A stretch of DNA of 64,000 nucleotides from Catenulispora sp. GP43 (GTDB lineage Bacteria > Actinomycetota > Actinomycetes > Streptomycetales > Catenulisporaceae): NCBI RefSeq assembly GCF_041260665.1, contig NZ_JBGCCT010000039.1, positions 1 through 64,000 of the forward strand, given 5' to 3'. Shown here piece after piece: positions 1 through 7,907 of the stretch. Every line of letters begins with the position of its first letter. Within the stretch, counting starts at the first letter, position 1. A program made the position numbers and the translations under genes. The notes beneath the pieces are model-generated. The model saw only the letters and a program-made list of their open reading frames with translations. It made no database searches and was not told the origin of the DNA.

Positions 1-107
<107 letters not shown>

Positions 108-109
108 GG

Positions 110-141
110 CCGCGTGTCACGCCCCATTCGCTGACACGCGG
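110..141. terminator. Hairpin, terminator-like
   Basis: Perfect 10-bp inverted repeat: CCGCGTGTCA at 110-119 and TGACACGCGG at 132-141, with a 12-base loop. There is no T run, as is usual for GC-rich actinobacteria. It may end a transcript of a gene lost at the contig edge; its function is inferred. Confidence 0.4.
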
Positions 142-335
142 CGTCCGTAGCGGCCTCGCCGTCGACCTGTCGACCTCTGCGATGTCGAAGAAAAGCGTTT
201 TAGTTCCCGGTGAATGTCTCACCGCGAAACGGGGCGGTCAATGGCCCTCCCGGTGTTATAAGCTCTCTCGGCGCCCGGGATGTGGGCGCTCGGGGATGTG
301 ATCTGTATCTTTTTATAAAGCGGCGGGGATCCACC

Positions 336-998
336 ATGAACGCACCATTGCCGTGCTCTGATCCAGTCTGCCTGACGGTCGCCGGCGTGCCGTCGAGCCT
401 GCTGCCGCTGCAACTGCGGGTCGTGGTGCAGCCGGCCGGCTCGCCGCTGGGCGATGACGCCTTCACCTCGGACTTCCACCCCGACCTGGTCGGCGCGGTC
501 GTGGTGAAGGGACGCCGGGACGAGCCGCTGGTCCTGACCCGCCACCTGGCCGCGACCTGGCAGGTCCCGCCGGCCCGGCTGTGGGACGACGCGCTGGCCG
601 CCCTGAGCGTGGAGCCGCTGGAGGTGCGGGGCTTCACCATGCCCGGGACCCGGACCGAGGCCTACTCGGTGACCGGCATGGGCTGGCCGGGGGCCGCGCA
701 CATGTTCCGGCTGGAGCAGGCGCTGGGACGGCGGCTGCCGCTCGGCGCGCTCGTGATGGTGACGGACGACAACTCGTTCGTCGCGCTGCCGCTGGACTCG
801 GGCGCGACGCTGCACGCGGCCTCCGCGCTCTGGGACCTGAACGAGACGCTGGGCCGCCGGACGCAGAAGGCGCTGCCGCCGCGGCTGCTGTGGGTGCGCG
901 GATGGGATGTGCGCGACCTCGGTGCGGGGATCGTCGGCGGGCAGTTCACGGCGGAGGTCCCGCAGGAGCTCAGAGCGGGCTTGGCGCAGCTGAACTAG
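336..998 (+). CDS. Hypothetical protein, 220 aa
   Basis: A 220-residue protein with strong actinobacterial codon bias. The ATG at 336 is chosen because a GGGGA ribosome-site-like stretch lies about 6 bases upstream and in-frame codons before it look non-coding. No signal peptide, membrane segment or catalytic motif is visible. The sequence is an even mix of hydrophobic and charged residues, suggesting a soluble globular protein, with a repeated leucine-rich pattern (SLLPLQLRVVVQPAG) near the N-terminus. It ends only 7 bases from the end of the convergent DUF1275 gene. I do not recognise the family, and the neighbours give no functional hint. Confidence 0.7.
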   Translation: MNAPLPCSDPVCLTVAGVPSSLLPLQLRVVVQPAGSPLGDDAFTSDFHPDLVGAVVVKGRRDEPLVLTRHLAATWQVPPARLWDDALAALSVEPLEVRGFTMPGTRTEAYSVTGMGWPGAAHMFRLEQALGRRLPLGALVMVTDDNSFVALPLDSGATLHAASALWDLNETLGRRTQKALPPRLLWVRGWDVRDLGAGIVGGQFTAEVPQELRAGLAQLN

Positions 999-1005
999 GA
1001 CCCCT

Positions 1006-1719
1006 TCACCCGAGCCGCGCCAGCCCGGAAGCGGTCACCAACAACACCAGCGCCAGCCCGAGCGCGGCGCTGATGCTCTGGTGCAGCACCAGCAGGCCGC
1101 CGCTGACCGCGCCGAGGAAGATGCAGGCCAGGGAGAGCAGGCGGCGCACCGTCGGCTTGCCGAGCGGGTCCGCGGCGATGCCGGTGACCGTCATGGTGAG
1201 GACCGTGGTGGTCAGGTCCGGGACGGCGAGCTTGCGGACCACCGCGTTCTGCACCCCGAAGCCGAAGGCCAGGATCGCGGTGAGCTGGGCGTGGGTGGCG
1301 GTCGTCGTGTCGTCCTCGACCGCGGCGAGGATCAGGGCGACCGTGACGAAGGCGGCGTGCGCGGCCACGGCATTGGCCAGGCGGCGGTGCTTGGCCTGGC
1401 CGGGGGTGCCGCGGGCCAGCCGGGTCTCGATCCAGGCGCCGGCCGCGAAGCAGGCGATGGCCAGGCACGGGGCCCAGACCGTCAGGCCCTTCGCGCCGGC
1501 CAGGGCGAAGCCGACGAAGACCACGTTGCCGGTCATGTTGGCCACGAAGATGTGGTTCAGGGCCAGATAGCTGACGGCGTCCACCACACCGGTGACGAGG
1601 GTGGCGACGACCAGCGCGGCCGGCAGCACGCCGTGCTCGGCGGCCCCGCCGTCGTAGAGGCGGTCTGACAGGCGCAGCAGGGCGGCTTTCACGGAGGTGA
1701 TTAGACCAGAAGCCGGCAT
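1006..1719 (-). CDS. DUF1275 (YoaK-type) membrane protein
   Basis: A 237-residue integral membrane protein of the DUF1275 family, with about six hydrophobic segments. Family-like features are the TGVVDAVSYLAL stretch near residue 37 and VANMTGNVVFVGFALAG in the next helix, where polar residues are conserved inside membrane segments. No activity has been proven for this family; a transport role is a guess. The ATG at 1719 gives the usual family length, while longer in-frame extensions upstream overlap the divergent small gene at 1783. It is transcribed away from that gene and converges on the hypothetical gene ending at 998. Confidence 0.85.
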   Translation of the reverse strand: MPASGLITSVKAALLRLSDRLYDGGAAEHGVLPAALVVATLVTGVVDAVSYLALNHIFVANMTGNVVFVGFALAGAKGLTVWAPCLAIACFAAGAWIETRLARGTPGQAKHRRLANAVAAHAAFVTVALILAAVEDDTTTATHAQLTAILAFGFGVQNAVVRKLAVPDLTTTVLTMTVTGIAADPLGKPTVRRLLSLACIFLGAVSGGLLVLHQSISAALGLALVLLVTASGLARLG

Positions 1720-1782
1720 CCGGGCGGCCGGTCGGGGGCGTGTCCCGTTCACGCGTCGCCCGAAGCGGGTAAGGGTCACACC

Positions 1783-2046
1783 GTGACGAAAGGAACGGAC
1801 AGCTTCGCCTTCCCCTCCGGCGGGACGGTCGTCGAGCTCGCCTCCAGCGCGGAATGCCCGCCCGAGATCCGCGAACGGGCGCTGCGCGCGCTGGCGGCCC
1901 GGGCCCGCGACGCCGAGGACGCACGGCTGCTGATGGAGGCCCTGGGCCTGGTGGCGACGCCGCCGCGGGTCCGGCCCACGCGGCGCCGGGGCCGCTCTGT
2001 CATCCGATCGGTCGGCAGCGGAGGTGAGGGCCCGGAGCCGGAGTGA
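1783..2046 (+). CDS. Small hypothetical protein, 87 aa
   Basis: An 87-residue protein starting with GTG at 1783. It has a short beta-like N-terminus, an arginine/alanine-rich helix around residues 28-52 (EIRERALRALAARARDAED) and a basic arginine-rich tail. The composition would suit a small helical, perhaps nucleic-acid-contacting protein, but no family is recognised. It ends 74 bases before the DUF4389 gene and may share its transcript. The divergent DUF1275 start lies 63 bases away, so the short gap probably holds both promoters. Confidence 0.55.
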   Translation: MTKGTDSFAFPSGGTVVELASSAECPPEIRERALRALAARARDAEDARLLMEALGLVATPPRVRPTRRRGRSVIRSVGSGGEGPEPE

Positions 2047-2120
2047 TGCTGGGGCCTGTGGTGCGCGAGCGCGCGCCGAGCCCTGATGAGGGCGAGCCCG
2101 AGCAAGGAGGCCCGAGGCCC

Positions 2121-3137
2121 ATGAGCGACCTGCCGCCGGCCCCTCCGCCCCCGCCGGAGGACCCCAACCAGCCGCCTTATGGCCGGCAGCCTCCGCCGTC
2201 CGGGCAACAGCCCGGGCAGCAACCGGGGCAACAGCCGCCGCCATACGGGCAGCAACCGCCCTACGGCCAGCAGCAACCCGGCCAGCAGCAGCCGTACGGC
2301 CATCCCTACGGCCAGCAGGGCTATCCGCAGTACCCGCAGTACCCCGGCGGCAACGCCTACGGCGAACTCCGGCGCGAGCCCGAGGTCCAGATCGACGTCC
2401 ACGGCCTGCGCCCGCAGCGCCGCTGGACCGTCCTGATCCGCCTGATCCTGGCCATCCCGCAGCTGATCATCCTGTACTTCCTGCTGCTGGCCGGCTTCTT
2501 CGTGCTGATCGTCGGCTGGTTCGCGGCGCTGTTCACCGGCCGCCTGCCGGCCGGCATCCGGGACTTCCTGATCGGCATCCTGAAGTACCAGGTCCGGGTG
2601 CACGGATACCTGTCCCTGCTGGTCGACGAGTACCCGCCGTTCGTGTTCTTCGAGGCCCCGGGCTACCCGATCCAGACGGAGGTCCCGGAGGCCACCCACC
2701 TGAACCCGGCGGCGGTGTTCTTCCGCATCATCCTCATGGTCCCGGGCTGGATCATCACCTCGGTGGTCAGCGAGGGCGCCGCCGTGGTGGCGTTCTTCGT
2801 CTGGGTGATCATGCTGTTCACCGGCCGGCAGCCCGAGCCCGCGTTCGGCGCGCTCAGCTCCTTCCTGCGCTTCGAGACCCGGTTCATGGCCTTCTCCGGG
2901 ATGCTGACGCCGACGCAGCCCAAGGGCCTGTTCGGCGAGGCGCCCGGCTCCCCGGACGCCGCCGCCGAGCGCCGGTCGCCGACCCGGCCGCTGCTGATGT
3001 CGAGCGGGGCCCGGACGCTGATGATCGTGATGATCGTGATCGGCGCGATCGGGGTCATCCTCAACAGCGTGTTCAACTCGAACACCAGCAGCTCGAACAG
3101 CAGCAAGGCCCCGTACACGGTGTCGCAGCACCGGTAG
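2121..3137 (+). CDS. DUF4389 membrane protein with Pro/Gln-rich N-tail
   Basis: A 338-residue membrane protein. Residues 1-80 are a disordered tail of proline, glutamine, glycine and tyrosine with GQQPGQQP-type repeats, typical of actinobacterial envelope proteins. Two DUF4389 units follow: a hydrophobic hairpin ending near GWFAALFTGRLPAGIRDFLIG, and a second hairpin ending in FTGRQPEPAFGALSSFLRFETR. Each is followed by a charged stretch, which marks the family. A last hydrophobic segment lies near the C-terminus before a Ser/Asn-rich end. The ATG at 2121 has an excellent AAGGAGG site 10 bases upstream. The family has no known biochemical role. Confidence 0.88.
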   Translation: MSDLPPAPPPPPEDPNQPPYGRQPPPSGQQPGQQPGQQPPPYGQQPPYGQQQPGQQQPYGHPYGQQGYPQYPQYPGGNAYGELRREPEVQIDVHGLRPQRRWTVLIRLILAIPQLIILYFLLLAGFFVLIVGWFAALFTGRLPAGIRDFLIGILKYQVRVHGYLSLLVDEYPPFVFFEAPGYPIQTEVPEATHLNPAAVFFRIILMVPGWIITSVVSEGAAVVAFFVWVIMLFTGRQPEPAFGALSSFLRFETRFMAFSGMLTPTQPKGLFGEAPGSPDAAAERRSPTRPLLMSSGARTLMIVMIVIGAIGVILNSVFNSNTSSSNSSKAPYTVSQHR

Positions 3138-3156
3138 TCGTGCCAAAACGCCGGCC

Positions 3157-3345
3157 TCACCGGCGCATCCGCATGTAGAGCTCGCCGAGCAGGCCGCCCA
3201 CCACGGCGGCCAGCGCGACGAGCTCTATTGCGCTGCCCTCCACACTCCCCCGATACCAACCGCGCATCCGCTGCGCCGCCGTCGCCACCGCACGCCCCAG
3301 CAGGGCCACGACCACGCAGCCCGCGACCGCTACGAAGATCACCAC
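3157..3345 (-). CDS. Small two-helix membrane protein
   Basis: A 62-residue protein on the minus strand with two hydrophobic segments (VIFVAVAGCVVVALLGRAV and AIELVALAAVVGGLLGEL) joined by a basic loop and ending in RMRR. The GTG at 3345 is preceded by GGAGGAGG with about 8 bases spacing, which supports the start; a longer version from 3381 is possible. It lies alone between a convergent membrane gene and a divergent regulator. Family unknown. It is kept because the ribosome site, the hydrophobic pattern and the gap agree. Confidence 0.45.
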   Translation of the reverse strand: MVIFVAVAGCVVVALLGRAVATAAQRMRGWYRGSVEGSAIELVALAAVVGGLLGELYMRMRR

Positions 3346-3399
3346 TACCACCACCTCCTCCGCTTCCAGGCTGGCGCACACCCGCGGCCCGGACCAGGA

Positions 3400-4311
3400 A
3401 TGGACGCCGGAAGTTGCGCGGACGAATGGCCGACGATTAGCCGCATGTCAGCCGGGCAGACTGCCGCTGTGGAAGAGGGGGACGACCACGCCGGCGGCAG
3501 CAGCGGCGGCAGCGGCTTCGCGGAGGCGATCCGCTCCTGGCGCGAGCGCCGCGGCTGGACGCAGGAGGAGCTCTCGCACGCGAGCGGCCTGAGCACCCGG
3601 GCGATCCGCAGCCTGGAGCGCGGCCGGACGTTGCGGCCACGCAGGACGACGGTGCAGATGCTGGCCGACGCGCTCCAGGTGCCGCGAGCGCGGTTGATGG
3701 GGACGGTGCGGCGCGCGGTCGCCGGCGATGAGTCGGAAACAGAGGCGGGGCCGGAGGGCATACTCGGCGGCCTAAAACCTCCTCATCCAGTACAGGTCGG
3801 CGGAACCACCGTGGGCCCGGACCTGCCGACCGACGGCGTCGTCATACCGCGCGAACTGCCGCCGGATCTGGGCGACCCCGCGCTCGACGTACGAGAAGTC
3901 CTGGCCGAGGTGGTGGCGGGCCCGACCGGACCGTATCGGGCCGCGGTGGTGCGCGTCGGGACCCCGGAGACAGCGGTCCGCGCGGCGCACCACGCTTCCG
4001 CGAAGTTCCCCGACGGACAGTTGTACGCGGACCTCGCCGGGACACCCGCCACTCCGTCGGCCGCGATCCTTCGCAGGTTTCTGCGATCGCTGGAGGCCGC
4101 TCGGCCCGCCGAGGCGACGGCCGACGAACTCGCGGCCGCCTTCCGCAGCGCGCTGGCCGGCCGGCGGATGCTGGTCGTCCTCGTCGGGGCGCGGTCCGAA
4201 GCGCAGATCCGGCCGTTGATCCCGGCCGAGGCGCGGTGCGCGCTGCTGGTGGCGTTCGAGCCCCATCCGCCGAACGCAGACGGGGCCCGACCTCGCTCAG
4301 TCCCGTCCTAG
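3400..4311 (+). CDS. XRE-type regulator with relic NB-ARC-like C-terminus
   Basis: A 303-residue protein. Residues ~40-105 are a clear XRE helix-turn-helix (FAEAIRSWRERRGWTQEELS, then LSTRAIRSLERGR). The rest resembles the first part of the NB-ARC region in XRE/AfsR-like regulators: RELPPDLGD in place of the usual linker, GQLYADLAG, LRRFLRSL, and LAGRRMLVVLVGARS near the Walker-B-like strand. The P-loop that should precede these is missing and the protein stops soon after, so ATP binding is unlikely. The start may instead be the ATG at 3445. The stop codon shares the four bases CTAG with the convergent uronate dehydrogenase gene. A DNA-binding role is well supported; its target is unknown. 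Confidence 0.75.
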   Translation: MDAGSCADEWPTISRMSAGQTAAVEEGDDHAGGSSGGSGFAEAIRSWRERRGWTQEELSHASGLSTRAIRSLERGRTLRPRRTTVQMLADALQVPRARLMGTVRRAVAGDESETEAGPEGILGGLKPPHPVQVGGTTVGPDLPTDGVVIPRELPPDLGDPALDVREVLAEVVAGPTGPYRAAVVRVGTPETAVRAAHHASAKFPDGQLYADLAGTPATPSAAILRRFLRSLEAARPAEATADELAAAFRSALAGRRMLVVLVGARSEAQIRPLIPAEARCALLVAFEPHPPNADGARPRSVPS

Positions 4312-5129
4312 TCCTGCGGCGGCACCGCGGTCGTGAACCGTCCGCCGAGGTAGCGGAACTCCGGGTCCGCCGGATCCGGCGCCCCGCCCGCCGCGGCCTC
4401 GACCTTCTCGGCGAACACGTCGGAGTCGTCCCGCGGCTCGTACCCGAGCCGCCGCGCGGGCTCCAGGTCCCACCAGGCCGTCTTGTTCGCCGAGATCCCG
4501 TACACGATCTCGTAGCGGACCTCCGGCGCGGTCGCCAGGGCGTGGAACAGGCGCGTGGCGTCGGCGGGGCTGAGCCAGGTGTCGAGCATCCGGATGCTCT
4601 TCGGCTCCTCGAAGCAGGACCCGATGCGGACGCACACCACCTGCAGGCCGTGCCGGTCGGCGTAGAACGACCCGATGGCCTCCATGAAGACCTTCGAGAC
4701 GCCGTAGTACGTGTCCGGCCTGGGCCGCACGTCCACGCCGATCGGCGCGTCGCGGTAGTCCGCGCGCTCGTGGTATCCCACGGCGTGGTTGCTGCTCGCC
4801 GTCAGGATCCTCGGCACGCCGGCCCGCACCGCGGCGTCGAACACCTGGTAGGTCCCGTCGATGTTGCTCTTCAGGATCCGGTCGAAGCGGTCCTCGACCG
4901 GGATCCCGGCGAGGTGGATGACCACGTCCACGTCCCGCATCGCCGCGTCCAGGGCCGCCGGGTCGCCGACGTCGCCGACCACCCACTCGGTGGCGCCCGG
5001 CTCGTCCGGGGTCACCAGGTCGAAGCCGCGCACCTGCCAACCGAGTTCGGCCAGGCCGGCGCGCAGGAACGTGCCCACGCCGCCGGCCGCGCCGGTCATC
5101 AGGATCCTGCCGAAAGTCGTGTCAGACAT
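4308..5129 (-). CDS. udh: Uronate dehydrogenase (NAD-dependent)
   Basis: A 273-residue short-chain/epimerase-type enzyme that matches uronate dehydrogenase, which oxidises D-glucuronate or D-galacturonate to the aldarate lactone with NAD. Seen: the dinucleotide motif TGAAGGVG at residues 12-19, the ASSNH segment at 111-115, the catalytic pair Y142/K146 in YYGVSK, the family-typical VRIGSC and SIRMLDTW segments, and a late SANKTAWWD stretch. Together these set it apart from sugar-nucleotide epimerases. It is the last gene of the uptake operon, 14 bases after the dehydratase gene, as expected for the oxidative uronate route. Substrate preference between glucuronate and galacturonate cannot be read from the sequence. 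Confidence 0.85.
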   Translation of the reverse strand: MSDTTFGRILMTGAAGGVGTFLRAGLAELGWQVRGFDLVTPDEPGATEWVVGDVGDPAALDAAMRDVDVVIHLAGIPVEDRFDRILKSNIDGTYQVFDAAVRAGVPRILTASSNHAVGYHERADYRDAPIGVDVRPRPDTYYGVSKVFMEAIGSFYADRHGLQVVCVRIGSCFEEPKSIRMLDTWLSPADATRLFHALATAPEVRYEIVYGISANKTAWWDLEPARRLGYEPRDDSDVFAEKVEAAAGGAPDPADPEFRYLGGRFTTAVPPQD

Positions 5130-5143
5130 CTGTCATCCCGTTC

Positions 5144-6124
5144 TCACGCAGCGGTGTCGAGTCCGTGTTCGGTCAGTACCCGGCGCCCGGCGTTGACCAA
5201 CTCCTGAAGGCGTTCCACGTGCTCCGGGGCGGCGTCGGTCAGCGGCGGACGCACGGGGCCGGCGTCCAGGCCGTCCAGCCGCACTCCCGCCTTCACCAAG
5301 GCGACAGCGTAGCCGGGGGCCTTGGCACGGAGCTCGACCAGCGGCCGGTAGAACCGGTCCAGGAGCGCGTTGACCAGGCTCGTCTCGCCCGCGCGGTACC
5401 CGTGGTAGAACGCCAGCGCGATGTCGGGGACGAAGCAGAACACCGCCGAGGAGTAGTTCGGCACGCCGACGCCGGCGTAGGCGAGCTGCGACATCTCGGC
5501 GGTCGGGAGTCCGTTGAAGTAGTGGAGTTTGTCCTCGCCGTGGCGGTCCCGGACGGCCGAGACGATGCGCTGCATCAGGTCCAGGTCGCCCTTGCCGTCC
5601 TTGAACCCGACGATGTTCGGGACCTCGGCCAGGTCCGCGACCACGTCCGGGGTGAACGTCACGTTGTCCCGCTGATAGATGATCAGATCCAGGTCGGTCG
5701 CCTCGGCCACCGCGGTGTAGTGGTCGCGCAGGCCCGCCGCTCCCCCGGCGACCAGATACGGCGGCATCACCAGCAGTCCGTCGGCGCCGGCCTCCTTGGC
5801 CGCGGAGGCGAACGAGGTCGCCAGCGCGGCCCCGTACCCGACCCCGGCCACCACCGGCGCCCGGCCGGCCGCGACCTCGGCGGCGGCCCGGACGCACTCG
5901 GCGAACTCGTCCACGTCCAGCGAGTGGAACTCGCCGGTCCCGCAGCAGGCGAACACCGCCGCGGGCCCCGGCCGCTCGGGCGCGTCCAGGAACGCCAGCC
6001 GCGAGCGCAGATGCTCGCGGTAGACGTCCAGGTCGACGCGGCCGGGCTTGTCCCCGGCGGTGCGTGTGAAGGGGGTGACGGGGAAGAACAGCAAGCCGTC
6101 CAGCCGGTCCACGAGTGATTGCAT
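5144..6124 (-). CDS. kdgD: 5-dehydro-4-deoxyglucarate dehydratase
   Basis: A 326-residue member of the DapA/NanA aldolase-dehydratase fold that converts 5-dehydro-4-deoxy-D-glucarate to 2-oxoglutarate semialdehyde with loss of CO2 and water. Features seen: FFPVTPF at residues 13-19, ACCGTGEF around 59-66, the tyrosine of IIYQRDN (Y150) and the Schiff-base lysine in VGFKDGKGD (K175), followed by a YFNGLPTAE segment typical of this branch. It starts at ATG 6124, 8 bases after the permease gene, so translation is probably coupled. Its place between uronate dehydrogenase and a sugar importer supports the assignment. The upstream glucarate/galactarate dehydratase step is not in the window. Confidence 0.9.
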   Translation of the reverse strand: MQSLVDRLDGLLFFPVTPFTRTAGDKPGRVDLDVYREHLRSRLAFLDAPERPGPAAVFACCGTGEFHSLDVDEFAECVRAAAEVAAGRAPVVAGVGYGAALATSFASAAKEAGADGLLVMPPYLVAGGAAGLRDHYTAVAEATDLDLIIYQRDNVTFTPDVVADLAEVPNIVGFKDGKGDLDLMQRIVSAVRDRHGEDKLHYFNGLPTAEMSQLAYAGVGVPNYSSAVFCFVPDIALAFYHGYRAGETSLVNALLDRFYRPLVELRAKAPGYAVALVKAGVRLDGLDAGPVRPPLTDAAPEHVERLQELVNAGRRVLTEHGLDTAA

Positions 6125-6132
6125 CAGTACCC

Positions 6133-6966
6133 TTATCCCTTGAGCGATCCGCTGAGCAGGCCGCGTTCGAACAGTCTCTGCAAGGCCAGATAGACCAGCA
6201 CGCCGGGCACCGCGAGGATCAGCACGGCGGCCAGCCGCACCCCCTCGCCCTGTTCCTGCGAGGCCTGCAGGCTGGTGACGACGACGGTCAGGGTGTCCAT
6301 CTTCGGACTCTGCGACACCAGCAGCGGAAGCAGGTACTGGTCCCAGATCATCAGGAACCCGAACACCGCGCACGTGCCCAGCGCCGGCCGGCACACCGGC
6401 AGCACGATGCGCCAGAAGATGCGGAAGTCTCCGGCGCCGTCGATCCGTGCGGCCTCTTCCAGCTCCAGCGGGACCCGCTTCATGAAGCCGGTCAGCACGT
6501 ACACCGGAAGCGCCCAGCCGACCAGCGGCAGGATCAGGCCGCCGTAGGAGTTGACCAGCGTCCCGCCGGTGAAGGGCTGGTGGATCTTGCCGAGCACCTG
6601 GAACAGCGGGACCGCGATCACCTCCTCGGGCATCATCATGGTGGCCAGGATCGCCAGCATCACCAGTCCGGCACCCTTGAAGCGTTTGCGGGCCAGGGCG
6701 TAGGCGGCCAGCGAGGACACCGCCAGCTGCAGCGTGAGCCCGACCGCGACCACGATCAGCGAGTTCAGCAGGCCGCGCGCCACGCCCAGGTGCCAGGCCT
6801 GGGAGACGTTGGCGCCGGTGAGGCCGTGCGGGACGTTCATCAGCGCGCCGAGCTTGGCCTGACGCTTGGAGAAGGCGGTCGCCACGACCGTCCACAGCGG
6901 GTAGACGAACACGAAGGCGACCAGCGCGTAGAGCAGCCAGACGCCGGCTCTGGTACGGATCCTCAT
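6133..6966 (-). CDS. ABC sugar permease, MalG type
   Basis: A 277-residue CUT1-family permease with six membrane segments. The cytoplasmic EAA loop reads LEEAARIDGAGDFRIFWRI, where the ATPase docks. A FxYPLWT stretch follows the first helix, as in MalG-type partners. The ATG at 6966 overlaps the stop of the previous permease gene in an ATGA, so the two subunits are translationally coupled. No ATPase gene lies in the operon. Many Streptomyces CUT1 importers share the MsiK ATPase encoded elsewhere, which is the likely situation here. It probably carries oligouronates or monouronates released by the neighbouring lyase. Confidence 0.9.
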   Translation of the reverse strand: MRIRTRAGVWLLYALVAFVFVYPLWTVVATAFSKRQAKLGALMNVPHGLTGANVSQAWHLGVARGLLNSLIVVAVGLTLQLAVSSLAAYALARKRFKGAGLVMLAILATMMMPEEVIAVPLFQVLGKIHQPFTGGTLVNSYGGLILPLVGWALPVYVLTGFMKRVPLELEEAARIDGAGDFRIFWRIVLPVCRPALGTCAVFGFLMIWDQYLLPLLVSQSPKMDTLTVVVTSLQASQEQGEGVRLAAVLILAVPGVLVYLALQRLFERGLLSGSLKG

Positions 6967-7907
6967 ATGTCCCCGCGCCTCCGCCACAGCAGCATCAGGC
7001 ACGTCAGCAGCATCGTCACCACGAGCAGCGCCGTCCCGATGGCGGCGGCGTAGCCGGTGTCGTTGTTCTGGCTGAACTGCCGGTAGAGAAAGGTGACCAC
7101 GGACTCCGACGACCCGGCCGGGCCGCCGTTGGTCGAGACCCAGATCTCGGTGAAGACCCGCAGGCCCCTGATGATCCCGAGCACCAGCACGATGGTGGTG
7201 ATCGGGCGCAGCGAGGGCAGCGTCACGAAGCGCAGCCGCTGCCACCAGTTCGCACCGTCGAGATGGCAGGCCTCGTACATCTCGCGATCCACCGACGCCA
7301 GACCGGCAACGAAAATCACCATGTCGTACGGAGCGTTCTTCCAGATCTGCATCAATATCACCGACGCCAGCGCCGAGTGCGGGCTGCTGAAGAACGGCTC
7401 CGGGCCGATGCCGACCTTGCCCAGCAGCGAGTTCACCGAGCCGTACGGCGAGGGGTAGAGCAGCGTCGTCCACAGCTCGGCGGCGGCGACCATGGCGATC
7501 ACGGTCGGCAGGAAGACCGCGGTCCGCAGGATCCTGATGTGCCGGGCCGGCCCCTGCAGCAGCACCGCGAGCCAGAAACCGACGAAGATCGAGCCGGAGA
7601 CCGCGAACACCGCGTCGAAGAGCGTGTGTACGACCGCGGAGCGCAGATCCGGGTCGGAGAACAGCTTGGAGTAGTTCGCGGTGCCGACGTACTGGTTCCC
7701 GAGGTAGGGCCGGACGTGGAAGAAGCTGAGGTAGACGCCCCATATCGTCGGCCACACCTTGAACACGCCGATGAACGCCAGCAACGGCGCCAGATACAGC
7801 CACGGCCCCAGGCGCCGCCAGAACGGCTTCGCGGGTGGACCGCCGGTACGGCGGCGGCCGGACAGCACGCTGTCCGCCGCCACCGGGGTCCGAATTCCGG
7901 CCGTCAT
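6963..7907 (-). CDS. ABC sugar permease, MalF type
   Basis: A 314-residue CUT1-family permease with about six membrane segments. A cytoplasmic proline- and arginine-rich N-tail precedes WLYLAPLLAFIGVFKVWPT. The EAA loop reads MYEACHLDGANWWQRLRFVTLP and the usual TNGGP segment follows near residue 258. The ATG at 7907 overlaps the binding-protein stop by four bases (ATGA), and its own stop overlaps the next permease in the same way. This gives a tightly coupled binding protein-permease-permease unit. The substrate is inferred from context to be a uronic-acid saccharide. Confidence 0.9.
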   Translation of the reverse strand: MTAGIRTPVAADSVLSGRRRTGGPPAKPFWRRLGPWLYLAPLLAFIGVFKVWPTIWGVYLSFFHVRPYLGNQYVGTANYSKLFSDPDLRSAVVHTLFDAVFAVSGSIFVGFWLAVLLQGPARHIRILRTAVFLPTVIAMVAAAELWTTLLYPSPYGSVNSLLGKVGIGPEPFFSSPHSALASVILMQIWKNAPYDMVIFVAGLASVDREMYEACHLDGANWWQRLRFVTLPSLRPITTIVLVLGIIRGLRVFTEIWVSTNGGPAGSSESVVTFLYRQFSQNNDTGYAAAIGTALLVVTMLLTCLMLLWRRRGDI

